A DNA stretch of 8,446 nucleotides from Actinobacteria bacterium UBA5176 (lineage in GTDB: Bacteria; Actinomycetota; UBA4738), in assembly GCA_002413305.1 (NCBI GenBank), contig DHWS01000008.1, forward strand, positions 4,154 through 12,599. Reading direction: 5' to 3'. Shown piece by piece: positions 1 to 4,811 of the stretch. The notes below the pieces were generated by a model. That model was not told the origin of the DNA. It searched no databases and saw only the letters and a list, made by a program, of their open reading frames with translations. The position numbers were made by a program, and so were the translations under genes. How positions within the stretch are numbered: position 1 is the first letter of the stretch; the number at the start of each line of letters is the position of its first letter.

Positions 1-43
1 GCTTCGGCCTCCTCGATCGCTTCTTCGGCTTCGGCCTCCTCGA
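1..43. repeat. 16-bp direct repeat in the acidic NusG tail
   Basis: The string gcttcggcctcctcga occurs exactly at 1-16 and again at 28-43, a 27-base period that keeps the reading frame. A partial third copy begins near 47. It encodes Glu/Ala-rich residues of the NusG extension, so it is a coding repeat rather than a separate element. Its period allows in-frame gain or loss of nine codons. Confidence 0.6.
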
Positions 44-209
44 CCTCGGCTTCGGCGGGCTGGGGCGCTTCATCCGTCTCGGATCCGGCCTCGGGCGCCG
101 CGCTCTCGCTCGACTCCGGCGCCGTCACGAGATCCTCCTCCGACCCGCCGGTCGTGGAGTCGTCGCTCTCGGGCGTGAAGGGTCCTTCGGTCTGTTCGAT
201 GTCGTCCAT
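1..209 (-). CDS. nusG: NusG transcription antitermination factor, N-terminal part (runs off left edge)
   Basis: Only the first 69 codons are in the window; the rest lies beyond base 1. The frame opens at ATG 209-207 with MDDIEQTEGPFTPESDD and continues as a Glu/Ala/Ser-rich, low-complexity acidic stretch with no hydrophobic core, ending in a run of alternating Glu and Ala. No NGN or KOW domain is visible, so identification rests on position: it follows secE on the same strand with a 31-bp gap, exactly where nusG sits in almost all bacteria, and actinobacterial NusG proteins commonly carry an acidic N-terminal extension before the NGN domain. NusG binds RNA polymerase and couples transcription to termination factor Rho or to the ribosome. 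A 16-bp direct repeat inside the acidic part (bases 1-16 and 28-43) suggests the tail length is unstable. No strong ribosome binding site precedes the ATG; translation may be coupled to secE. Confidence 0.85.
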   Translation of the reverse strand, partial: MDDIEQTEGPFTPESDDSTTGGSEEDLVTAPESSESAAPEAGSETDEAPQPAEAEVEEAEAEEAIEEAE

Positions 210-240
210 GGGGATCAGCGTGTGGGTTCGGTTCGGCGGG

Positions 241-540
241 TCACTGGCCGCCGAAGATGTGGATGACGGCCTTGGAGAAACCCAGGTCCATCGCGAAGAC
301 GAGCGAGGTCAGGAACACCACCGACACCAGGACGACGACGGTGTACGCGATCATCTCCTGCCGGCTCGGCCACGCGACCTTGTTCAGCTCCTGGCGAACC
401 TCCTTCAGGAACACGCGGATGGGCGTGCGCTTGCGGCGCTCGCCGGGCTGGGTGACCTGCCGGCGGCGCTGCATCGACTCGAGCCGGTCGGGGCCCGTGG
501 TCTTCTGCTTCTGCATCATCCGTTTGGCCTGACGGTTCAT
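241..540 (-). CDS. secE: Preprotein translocase subunit SecE
   Basis: 99-residue membrane subunit of the SecYEG protein-conducting channel. The N-terminal 40 residues are basic and Gln/Arg-rich, as in actinobacterial SecE. The family signature follows: a cytosolic amphipathic helix with FLKEVRQELNKVAWPSR at about 44-60 (the conserved KVxWPSR motif), then one transmembrane segment at about 65-85, and a short C-terminus. Actinobacterial SecE has this single-span form. The ATG at 540 is chosen over an upstream in-frame start at 579 because the upstream extension would run into the tRNA-Trp gene and because AGGAG lies 5 bases before the ATG. The gene starts 12 bases after the tRNA-Trp 3' end and is followed by nusG, so tRNA, secE and nusG are probably co-transcribed. 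Confidence 0.97.
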   Translation of the reverse strand: MNRQAKRMMQKQKTTGPDRLESMQRRRQVTQPGERRKRTPIRVFLKEVRQELNKVAWPSRQEMIAYTVVVLVSVVFLTSLVFAMDLGFSKAVIHIFGGQ

Positions 541-552
541 TCGTTCTCCTTG

Positions 553-626
553 CAGGGCCGGAGGGACTTGAACCCCCAACCGCCGGTTTTGGAGACCGGT
601 GCTCTACCAAGTTGAGCTACGGCCCT
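553..626 (-). tRNA. trpT: tRNA-Trp (anticodon CCA)
   Basis: A 74-base cloverleaf on the minus strand. The 7-bp acceptor stem is AGGGCCG with CGGCCCT, all Watson-Crick. The D arm has GCTC/GAGC, the anticodon stem CCGGT/ACGG C-side pairs close the loop CTCCAAA with anticodon CCA, and the T loop is TTCAAGT closed by GGGGG/CCCTC. The discriminator is G, as expected for bacterial tRNA-Trp. The 3' CCA is not encoded (the genome reads CAA) and must be added by nucleotidyltransferase. The gene lies directly before secE, a position conserved in actinobacteria. Confidence 0.98.
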
Positions 627-669
627 ATTGTCGCGGCCGGAAGTCTTGGGCTGGACGGCGACCCCGGCC

Positions 670-675
670 AGTATA
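670..675 (-). promoter_or_regulatory. Candidate -10 box for tRNA-Trp / secE / nusG
   Basis: On the minus strand TATACT lies within CTATATACTGG, an AT island in very GC-rich surroundings, about 44 bases upstream of the tRNA 5' end. No good -35 hexamer is seen at 16-19 bases; the spacer is partly occupied by a stem-loop at 679-697. Confidence 0.4.
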
Positions 676-678
676 TAG

Positions 679-697
679 GAGCGGGACCGAACCGCTC
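679..697. repeat. Inverted repeat upstream of tRNA-Trp -10 box
   Basis: gagcgg and ccgctc form a 6-bp stem with a 7-base loop. It lies 30-48 bases downstream of the anti-sigma stop and 3 bases upstream of the candidate TATACT box. It could be a weak terminator for the sigma/anti-sigma transcript or an operator for the tRNA-Trp promoter. There is no T-run, so a classic intrinsic terminator is unlikely. Confidence 0.3.
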
Positions 698-726
698 GTC
701 GGGGTCGTCGGTCCTTGGCGCCCGAG

Positions 727-1125
727 TCAGGCGGTCTCGGTCTCGTGGGCGCCGGAAGGGTTCGGACTGCCCTCGGTAAGCCGCCGCGCCGCCCGCCACC
801 ACAGCAACGCGATGGCCGTCGCCCCAACCGCGGCGCCTCCCAGCGAGAACACCGCGTGCTGGAGGCGGTCGTCGGAGGCAACCCGGTGGATCAGCGCCCG
901 CCATTGCCGGTCCGGCACTTCGGCCAGCACCCGCCCGAGGAAGCCGGCCGGCGGTTCGACGAGCACGTCGCGAAGCGCGGTCAGCTCCATGACGACCGTT
1001 CGGTAGCGCGCCAGCTCCAGGCTGCACGCGGCGCATCCGGCGAGGTGGGCTTCGACGTCGCCGGCCTCGTGCAGCTCCCCCTCGGACAGCTCCGGCATGA
1101 GCTGCCGGATCTCCCCGCACCTCAT
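727..1125 (-). CDS. Zinc-finger (ZAS-type) membrane anti-sigma factor
   Basis: 132 residues. The N-terminal domain carries the HX3CX2C motif of the zinc-associated anti-sigma (ZAS) fold (His27, Cys31, Cys34, in HLAGCAAC), with Cys3 as probable fourth ligand. A hydrophobic segment at about 91-110 is a likely membrane anchor, leaving a short C-terminal tail of about 22 residues. Family members hold their cognate ECF sigma factor inactive at the membrane until a signal releases it; CXXC-type variants may sense redox. The gene follows the sigma factor by 19 bases, supporting a cognate pair. The ATG at 1125 is chosen over a GTG at 1134 because GGAGG sits 8 bases before the ATG and would overlap the GTG. 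The signal sensed cannot be read from the sequence; the short tail argues against a large sensor domain. Confidence 0.9.
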   Translation of the reverse strand: MRCGEIRQLMPELSEGELHEAGDVEAHLAGCAACSLELARYRTVVMELTALRDVLVEPPAGFLGRVLAEVPDRQWRALIHRVASDDRLQHAVFSLGGAAVGATAIALLWWRAARRLTEGSPNPSGAHETETA

Positions 1126-1144
1126 CGCCGGCACCTCCGAACCG

Positions 1145-1693
1145 TCACGTCGCGGCGGCCGCCGCCGGCCCGAGCAGGCGTTCCTTGAGCCGTTTTCGGG
1201 CCCGGTGGACGCGAACCTTCACCGCGCCTTCCGAGATCCCGAACTCGTCTCCGATCTCCCTGGCCGACAACCCGTACACGTCCTTCAGCACGACGACGCT
1301 TCGAAGCGACAACGGCAGCTCCTCGAGCGCCCGGGCGAGCGCGTCCCGGTCGACGGTCTCCTCGGCCACCTCCATGGGCGCCGCGGGGTCGAACGACAGT
1401 TGCTCCGTCTCGGTGAGCAGGTCGCCGAAGCTCCGGCGCCGCCGCAGGTGAGTGATGGCCGCGTTCGCCACGATCCGGTAGAGCCACGTCTCGAACTGCG
1501 CCTCCTCGCGGAAGCCGGCCAGCCCGCGGTACACGCGGAGATACGCGTCCTGGGCGACGTCTTCGGCCTCCTGCCGGTCGCCGACCAGCCGGTAGGCCTG
1601 CGTGTACACGTGCCGGTGCGTGAGGCGTACGACCTCCTCGAAAGCGCTGGGGTCCCCTCGGCGGCACGCGTCGAGGAGCTCACGGCTCACCAT
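1145..1693 (-). CDS. ECF-type RNA polymerase sigma-70 factor
   Basis: 182 residues with only regions 2 and 4, the architecture of extracytoplasmic function sigma factors. Region 2 spans about 10-87 and contains the core-binding and -10-recognition stretch EAEDVAQDAYLRVYRGL followed by FETWLYRIVANAAI. A 35-residue acidic linker follows (about 90-123). Region 4 spans about 124-173 with LPLSLRSVVVLKDVYGLS and the helix-turn-helix AREIGDEFGISEGAVKVRV. The ATG at 1693 is preferred over a longer frame starting at 1786, because the extra 31 residues match no region 2 sequence and the region from 1700 to 1740 looks regulatory. The next gene encodes its anti-sigma factor. The pair is inserted between the dehydratase operon and tRNA-Trp. 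The ECF subgroup cannot be assigned by eye. Confidence 0.95.
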   Translation of the reverse strand: MVSRELLDACRRGDPSAFEEVVRLTHRHVYTQAYRLVGDRQEAEDVAQDAYLRVYRGLAGFREEAQFETWLYRIVANAAITHLRRRRSFGDLLTETEQLSFDPAAPMEVAEETVDRDALARALEELPLSLRSVVVLKDVYGLSAREIGDEFGISEGAVKVRVHRARKRLKERLLGPAAAAAT

Positions 1694-1708
1694 GGAGCCG
1701 CCCGTTTG

Positions 1709-1734
1709 GACCCCACTACCGGCCGGTAGGTTAC
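1709..1734 (-). promoter_or_regulatory. Candidate ECF-type autoregulatory promoter with palindrome
   Basis: On the minus strand GTAACC (1734-1729) resembles the AAC-containing -35 element of ECF promoters and GTC (1711-1709) the -10 element, 17 bases apart. The predicted start falls just upstream of the sigma ATG. The spacer holds the perfect 14-bp palindrome ctaccggccggtag at 1716-1729. Autoregulation is common for ECF sigma factors, but the match here is partial. Confidence 0.3.
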
Positions 1735-1789
1735 GTGGGAGAGACCGCCCGGGCGAATACCTGCTCGTCCCGGCCCCGTCCACCACACG

Positions 1790-2218
1790 TCAGGCCAGCT
1801 CGACCTCGGCGGTGCTGTTCTTGATCGGGAGCTGCCGCTCCCCCGCCCGGTCGACCTCGACCCACACGTCGAGCGTGGCCCGCCTCGTTGCTTCGTCCAG
1901 CGCGCGGATACGGCCCTTGGCGACGATGGTCTCGTCCATGAACACCACGGCCCGGAACTGCACCTTGATCCCCTTCAGCGCGGCGGGGTCACCGAGCCAG
2001 TCGGTCAGCGCACTGGTGAGGTGGGCCATCGTGAACATGCCGTGCGCGATGATCCCGGGGAACCCCACGCTCCGCGCGAAGGTGTCGTCCTGGTGCAGCG
2101 GGTTTTGGTCCCCCGAGGCGTCCGCGTAGGCCTTCACCTCTTCGCGCCGCACGACCTTGGACTTCGCAGGGATCTCGTCGCCGATCTTCAGGTCTTCGAA
2201 CTTCACGGTGCTGGCCAT
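1790..2218 (-). CDS. hadB: MaoC-type (R)-hydroxyacyl dehydratase/hydratase, catalytic subunit (HadB-like)
   Basis: 142-residue single hot-dog protein of the R-specific enoyl hydratase / MaoC family. The hydratase motif is intact: YADASGDQNPLH with catalytic Asp37 and His42, followed by the GFPGIIAHGMFTM helix region (about 52-64). The family interconverts (3R)-hydroxyacyl and trans-2-enoyl thioesters (CoA or ACP). Length and position match HadB of the mycobacterial hadABC cluster, where HadA supplies the partner subunit. A start at 2227 would overlap the preceding stop as ATGA, and both starts are possible; the ATG at 2218 is chosen because it gives the typical short N-terminus and has GAGG upstream. 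It is the third gene of the SDR-hadA-hadB operon, and no hadC follows. Whether the substrate is carried by CoA or ACP cannot be seen. Confidence 0.9.
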   Translation of the reverse strand: MASTVKFEDLKIGDEIPAKSKVVRREEVKAYADASGDQNPLHQDDTFARSVGFPGIIAHGMFTMAHLTSALTDWLGDPAALKGIKVQFRAVVFMDETIVAKGRIRALDEATRRATLDVWVEVDRAGERQLPIKNSTAEVELA

Positions 2219-2223
2219 CGTCC

Positions 2224-2673
2224 TCATGCTCCCGCCGTGCCGCGGGACAGCAACGTGGAGCGGGCCACGATCACGGTCTCGCCGGACCGGTCCTTGATGT
2301 CGGCTTCGATCACCAGGAACTCGTTGGGCCCCCTGGCGTAGATGTCGGCGAGGCGGGGGGTCGCCGAAACCGTGTCGCCGACCAGGAGCGGCCGCCGCCA
2401 GTCGTACTGCTGCTCCCCGTGGACCACGCGCGTGTAGTCCAGCCCGAGCTCCTGGTCGAGCACGACCTGCCCGCTGGTCATGATCTGGATCCGGGTGATG
2501 AATGTGGGCGGAGCGACCTGTTCGGGATAGCCGGCCGTCTTCGCCGCCTCGGCGTCCCGGTAGATCGGGTTTCCCTCGCCGATGGCCTCGGCGAACGCGA
2601 CGACCTCCGGGCGGGTCACCTCGAACGTGACCTCTTGGTACTCCTTGCCCTTCAGCGACCGGTTCAGGGGCAT
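2224..2673 (-). CDS. hadA: MaoC N-terminal-type dehydratase, non-catalytic partner subunit (HadA-like)
   Basis: 149 residues, matching the MaoC dehydratase N-terminal (FAS1-like dehydratase) hot-dog family. The motif region reads AEAIGEGNPIYRD at about 28-40. Where the catalytic partner has Asp and His, this protein has Glu33 and Tyr38, so it probably forms the substrate-binding half of a heterodimer with the next gene, as HadA does with HadB. The tail VARSTLLSRG is typical of this family. The ATG at 2673 is chosen over a frame opening at 2748 because the latter lies inside the SDR gene and GAGG precedes 2673 by about 5 bases. It starts 7 bases after the SDR stop and its stop touches or overlaps hadB, so the genes are translationally linked. 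Confidence 0.88.
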   Translation of the reverse strand: MPLNRSLKGKEYQEVTFEVTRPEVVAFAEAIGEGNPIYRDAEAAKTAGYPEQVAPPTFITRIQIMTSGQVVLDQELGLDYTRVVHGEQQYDWRRPLLVGDTVSATPRLADIYARGPNEFLVIEADIKDRSGETVIVARSTLLSRGTAGA

Positions 2674-2680
2674 CGAGGCC

Positions 2681-3490
2681 TCACATCCCGCCCAGCAGCG
2701 CGCCGGACACCGGGAGGACCACCCCGGAGACGTAATCGGCGTCCTCACCGGCCAAGAAGAGGTGGACCTTCGCCACGTCCTCCGGCCGCCCGTAATAGCC
2801 GAGCCCGATAACCATCAGGGCCATCTGGCGGGTGGCCTCGGGGACGCCCATGTCCGATCCCTCCTGCTTCGAGGCCGTCAGGCGTGTCTCGATGAATCCG
2901 GGAGCCACCGCATTGCAGTTGATGTGGAAGGGACCGAGCTCGCGGGCGAGGGTCCGCATCAGCCCGACGATCGCCCCCTTCGCCGCCGTGTAGTTCGCCT
3001 GGCCGGCGTTTCCCTGCAGGAAGGCGGTCGAGGTCGTGAAGTTGACCTTCCGGTGGTACGCGGGCCGCCCCTGTTCCTGCTTCTCCTTCTTGGCCGGTTC
3101 GCGCAGGTACGGCATGGCCGCCATCGACGTGTGGAAGGCCGTCTTCAGGTTGATGTCCAGGACGAAGTTCCACAGCTCGTCGTCCATGTTGTGGAACGTC
3201 TTGTCGCGGGTGATGCCGGCGTTGTTCACGACGATGTCGATCTTCCCGAACTGGTTCGCCGCGGCCTCCATCATCCGTCTGGCCTCGTCGAGGTTCACGG
3301 TGTTGTCGGTGGAGACCATCACCTCCCCGCCGGCGTCCTTGATGGCCTGGCCAGCCTCTTCGGCCGGTTCGGGGTCGACGTCGTTGACGACGACGGCCGC
3401 CCCCTCCTTCGCGAACAGCTCGGCGGTGGCACGGCCGATGCCACGGCCGGAGCCCGTGATCACGGCGACTTTCCCGTCAAGGCGTCCCAC
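2681..3490 (-). CDS. Short-chain dehydrogenase/reductase, FabG / (3R)-hydroxyacyl dehydrogenase type
   Basis: 269-residue classical SDR. The nucleotide-binding motif TGSGRGIG lies at 12-19, NNAG at 89-92, structural Asn at 114, and the catalytic Ser154, Tyr167, Lys171 (STAFLQGNAGQANYTAAK). The C-terminal GRPEDVAKVHLFLAG and YVSGVVLPVSG are typical of 3-oxoacyl reductases. Asn36-Asp37 follow beta-strand 2 (AVVVND), a pattern more often linked with NAD(H) than NADP(H). Compared with E. coli FabG there are about 12 extra residues (about 131-147, rich in Lys, Glu and Gln) before the catalytic strand, an insertion I believe also occurs in other actinobacterial SDRs. The start is GTG 3490, supported by AAGGAGG 4 bases upstream. 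First gene of the operon with the two MaoC proteins, consistent with consecutive steps on 3-oxo/3-hydroxyacyl thioesters in synthesis or degradation. The direction is unresolved. Confidence 0.92.
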   Translation of the reverse strand: MGRLDGKVAVITGSGRGIGRATAELFAKEGAAVVVNDVDPEPAEEAGQAIKDAGGEVMVSTDNTVNLDEARRMMEAAANQFGKIDIVVNNAGITRDKTFHNMDDELWNFVLDINLKTAFHTSMAAMPYLREPAKKEKQEQGRPAYHRKVNFTTSTAFLQGNAGQANYTAAKGAIVGLMRTLARELGPFHINCNAVAPGFIETRLTASKQEGSDMGVPEATRQMALMVIGLGYYGRPEDVAKVHLFLAGEDADYVSGVVLPVSGALLGGM

Positions 3491-3531
3491 GGTTCCTCCT
3501 TCGTGTCGTGCGGCGGGCGAATGGTTCGCGT

Positions 3532-3550
3532 GCCCGGCGGCGGGCCGGGC
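3532..3550. repeat. GC-rich inverted repeat in the divergent SDR / response regulator spacer
   Basis: gcccgg and ccgggc form a 6-bp stem around a 7-base loop in the 157-bp spacer between the divergent SDR and response-regulator starts. It may be an operator or simply reflect base composition. I could not place convincing -35/-10 boxes for either gene in this spacer. Confidence 0.2.
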
Positions 3551-3647
3551 TTGGGGGCGGAAGCCAGAGCGGCGCCTCGCGCGCAGGGATCCAAAGCTAC
3601 TGGAGGTCTTCGACAACCTGCAACCTCGGTGCCAGCATACGGGGGCG

Positions 3648-4322
3648 ATGGCCACGAAGCCCCCGGCGCCGATCCGTATCCTGGTCGTCGACGACCACCG
3701 GACGTTCGCGGAAGCCCTGGCCATGGCGCTCGAGACGCAGCCGGGGTTCTCCGTGGCGGCGGCCGAGACCGGCCCCCGGGCGGTCGAGGTCGCCGCGGAG
3801 TTCCGCCCGAACGTGGTGCTCATGGACATGCAGATGCCCGGGATGGGCGGTGTCGAAGCCATCCGCCGGGTCCGGGAGGTCGACCGGGAGATCCGGGTCG
3901 TGGTGGTTTCCGCCTTCGACGAGGAGATCCTGCAGGCCCAGGCCATCGAAGCCGGCGCGGTCGGGTTTCTCACGAAGCAGACGGCGCTCGCCGATCTGCC
4001 CGGCCTGGTCCGGCGGGTGCACGCCGGCGAGGCGCTGGTCGACCGCCAGGAGTACGTCTGCCTGCTTCGGGTCCTCCGCCGCCGTCGTCATCAGGAAGCG
4101 ACCGAGCGGCAGCGGGCGAACCGATTGACGCCCCGCCAGATCGAGATCCTCCAGCTCATGGCCGACGGGGTCGACGGGAAGGAGATCGCCCGCAGGCTGG
4201 AGATGAGCCCACTCACGCTGCGGACGCACGTTCAGAACATCCTGACCCGGCTGGCGGTCCATCGAAAGGACGAAGCCCTGGTCGTGGCCATCCGCCACGG
4301 AAAGATCTCGGCCGGATCGTGA
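3648..4322 (+). CDS. NarL/FixJ-family response regulator (REC + LuxR HTH)
   Basis: 224 residues. The receiver domain (about 8-125) has acidic Asp15-Asp16, phospho-acceptor Asp60 (VVLMDMQMPGMGG), Ser88 and Lys110 (FLTK) in the expected places, so it should be phosphorylatable. A basic linker (about 140-158, RRRRHQEATERQR) leads to the LuxR-type DNA-binding domain at about 159-215: LTPRQIEILQLMADGVDGKEIARRL, then LRTHVQNILTRLAVHRKDEAL. No histidine kinase is adjacent, so it is an orphan regulator here. It is transcribed away from the SDR operon and converges on rpmG with a 16-bp gap. The ATG at 3648 has only a G-rich run before it (GGGGG); CATACG lies about 5 bases upstream of the ATG, so a leaderless or near-leaderless transcript is possible. 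Its target genes are unknown. Confidence 0.94.
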   Translation: MATKPPAPIRILVVDDHRTFAEALAMALETQPGFSVAAAETGPRAVEVAAEFRPNVVLMDMQMPGMGGVEAIRRVREVDREIRVVVVSAFDEEILQAQAIEAGAVGFLTKQTALADLPGLVRRVHAGEALVDRQEYVCLLRVLRRRRHQEATERQRANRLTPRQIEILQLMADGVDGKEIARRLEMSPLTLRTHVQNILTRLAVHRKDEALVVAIRHGKISAGS

Positions 4323-4338
4323 TGTACCTGAACTTCGG

Positions 4339-4503
4339 TCAGCGCGTCTCGCGGTGCAGCGTGTGGCCCCGGCACCACCGGCAGTACTTGCGGAGCTCCA
4401 TGCGCTCCCGGTCGTTCTGGCGGTTCTTGACCGTTGTGTAGTTGCGCCGGCGGCACTCCGTGCAGGCCATCGTGATCTTCGGTCGGTTGTCCGACTTCGC
4501 CAT
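4339..4503 (-). CDS. rpmG: 50S ribosomal protein L33
   Basis: 54-residue basic ribosomal protein, too short for usual ORF cut-offs. It begins [17 protein letters not shown] and carries two CXXC pairs (Cys14/Cys17 and Cys41/Cys44), so it is the zinc-binding C+ form of L33. The body [20 protein letters not shown] is characteristic. Many actinobacteria also have a zinc-free paralogue used under zinc limitation; none is in this window. The gene lies 65 bases downstream of tRNA-Met on the same strand, a conserved actinobacterial layout. The sequence GAGGACGAGAGC precedes the ATG. In mycobacteria the had genes follow directly; here a response regulator on the other strand and an SDR intervene. Confidence 0.97.
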   Translation of the reverse strand: MAKSDNRPKITMACTECRRRNYTTVKNRQNDRERMELRKYCRWCRGHTLHRETR

Positions 4504-4567
4504 GTGCTCTCGTCCTCATGTCGTTGGGGCGGGCGAACGCTTCGCCGCCTGCGGCTCCCGGGGTTCG

Positions 4568-4639
4568 TAGCGGCGGGTGGAATCGAACCACCGACACAGC
4601 GATTATGAGCCGCTTGCTCTACCTCTGAGCTACGCCGCC
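4568..4639 (-). tRNA. metT: tRNA-Met (elongator, anticodon CAT)
   Basis: A 72-base cloverleaf on the minus strand starting GGCGGCG, with D arm GCTC/GAGC, anticodon loop CTCATAA (anticodon CAT), T loop TTCGATT closed by GGTGG/CCACC, and discriminator A. The acceptor stem has six Watson-Crick pairs plus a terminal G1-U72 wobble. A paired first base makes it an elongator rather than an initiator tRNA, which normally has a C1-A72 mismatch. It could instead be a tRNA-Ile with a lysidine-modified CAT anticodon, but its place before rpmG favours elongator Met. CCA is not encoded. Confidence 0.93.
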
Positions 4640-4650
4640 GTCGCCACGAC

Positions 4651-4656
4651 AGTGTA
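4651..4656 (-). promoter_or_regulatory. Candidate -10 box for tRNA-Met / rpmG
   Basis: TACACT on the minus strand, in the short AT-rich stretch TTTTGTACACT, ends 12 bases before the tRNA 5' end, which fits a start close to the mature tRNA. No convincing -35 hexamer is seen at standard distance. Confidence 0.35.
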
Positions 4657-4732
4657 CAAAACGCCCGCCACCCGGCCCCTCACCAAGCGCTGACGGCACC
4701 AGTTCGACGACGCCCGTCACACCGGAGGATGG

Positions 4733-4762
4733 TTGACTCCGCCAGGGGGGCCGGCCGAGAAT
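4733..4762 (+). promoter_or_regulatory. Candidate sigma-70-type promoter for the phosphoesterase gene
   Basis: TTGACT (4733-4738, five of six consensus bases) and GAGAAT (4757-4762, four of six) are separated by 18 bases. The predicted start near 4769 gives a leader of about 43 bases to the ATG at 4812. The -10 box is embedded in an inverted repeat (4752-4768). Confidence 0.42.
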
Positions 4763-4768
4763 CGGCCG
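4752..4768. repeat. Perfect inverted repeat overlapping the -10 box
   Basis: CGGCCGA and TCGGCCG form a 7-bp perfect inverted repeat around GAA. It covers the proposed GAGAAT -10 box and the region just before the start site, a typical place for a repressor operator. As RNA it would be a tight hairpin, but no T-run follows, so it is not a classic terminator. Confidence 0.45.
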
Positions 4769-4811
4769 TGACCTTGCCGCACCGGCGAAACCTCGCTCTG
4801 CGGGTTGCCGC

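Noticed and set aside
2582..4441. A 619-codon open frame on the plus strand across the SDR operon and response regulator
   Set aside because: It is antisense or out of frame to genes with clear catalytic motifs; its translation is Arg/Gly/Pro-rich with no domain, as expected of a GC-rich shadow frame.
4652..4811. Riboswitch or structured leader before the phosphoesterase
   Set aside because: Only one short inverted repeat is present, and it overlaps the promoter rather than the transcript leader; no known aptamer pattern is seen.
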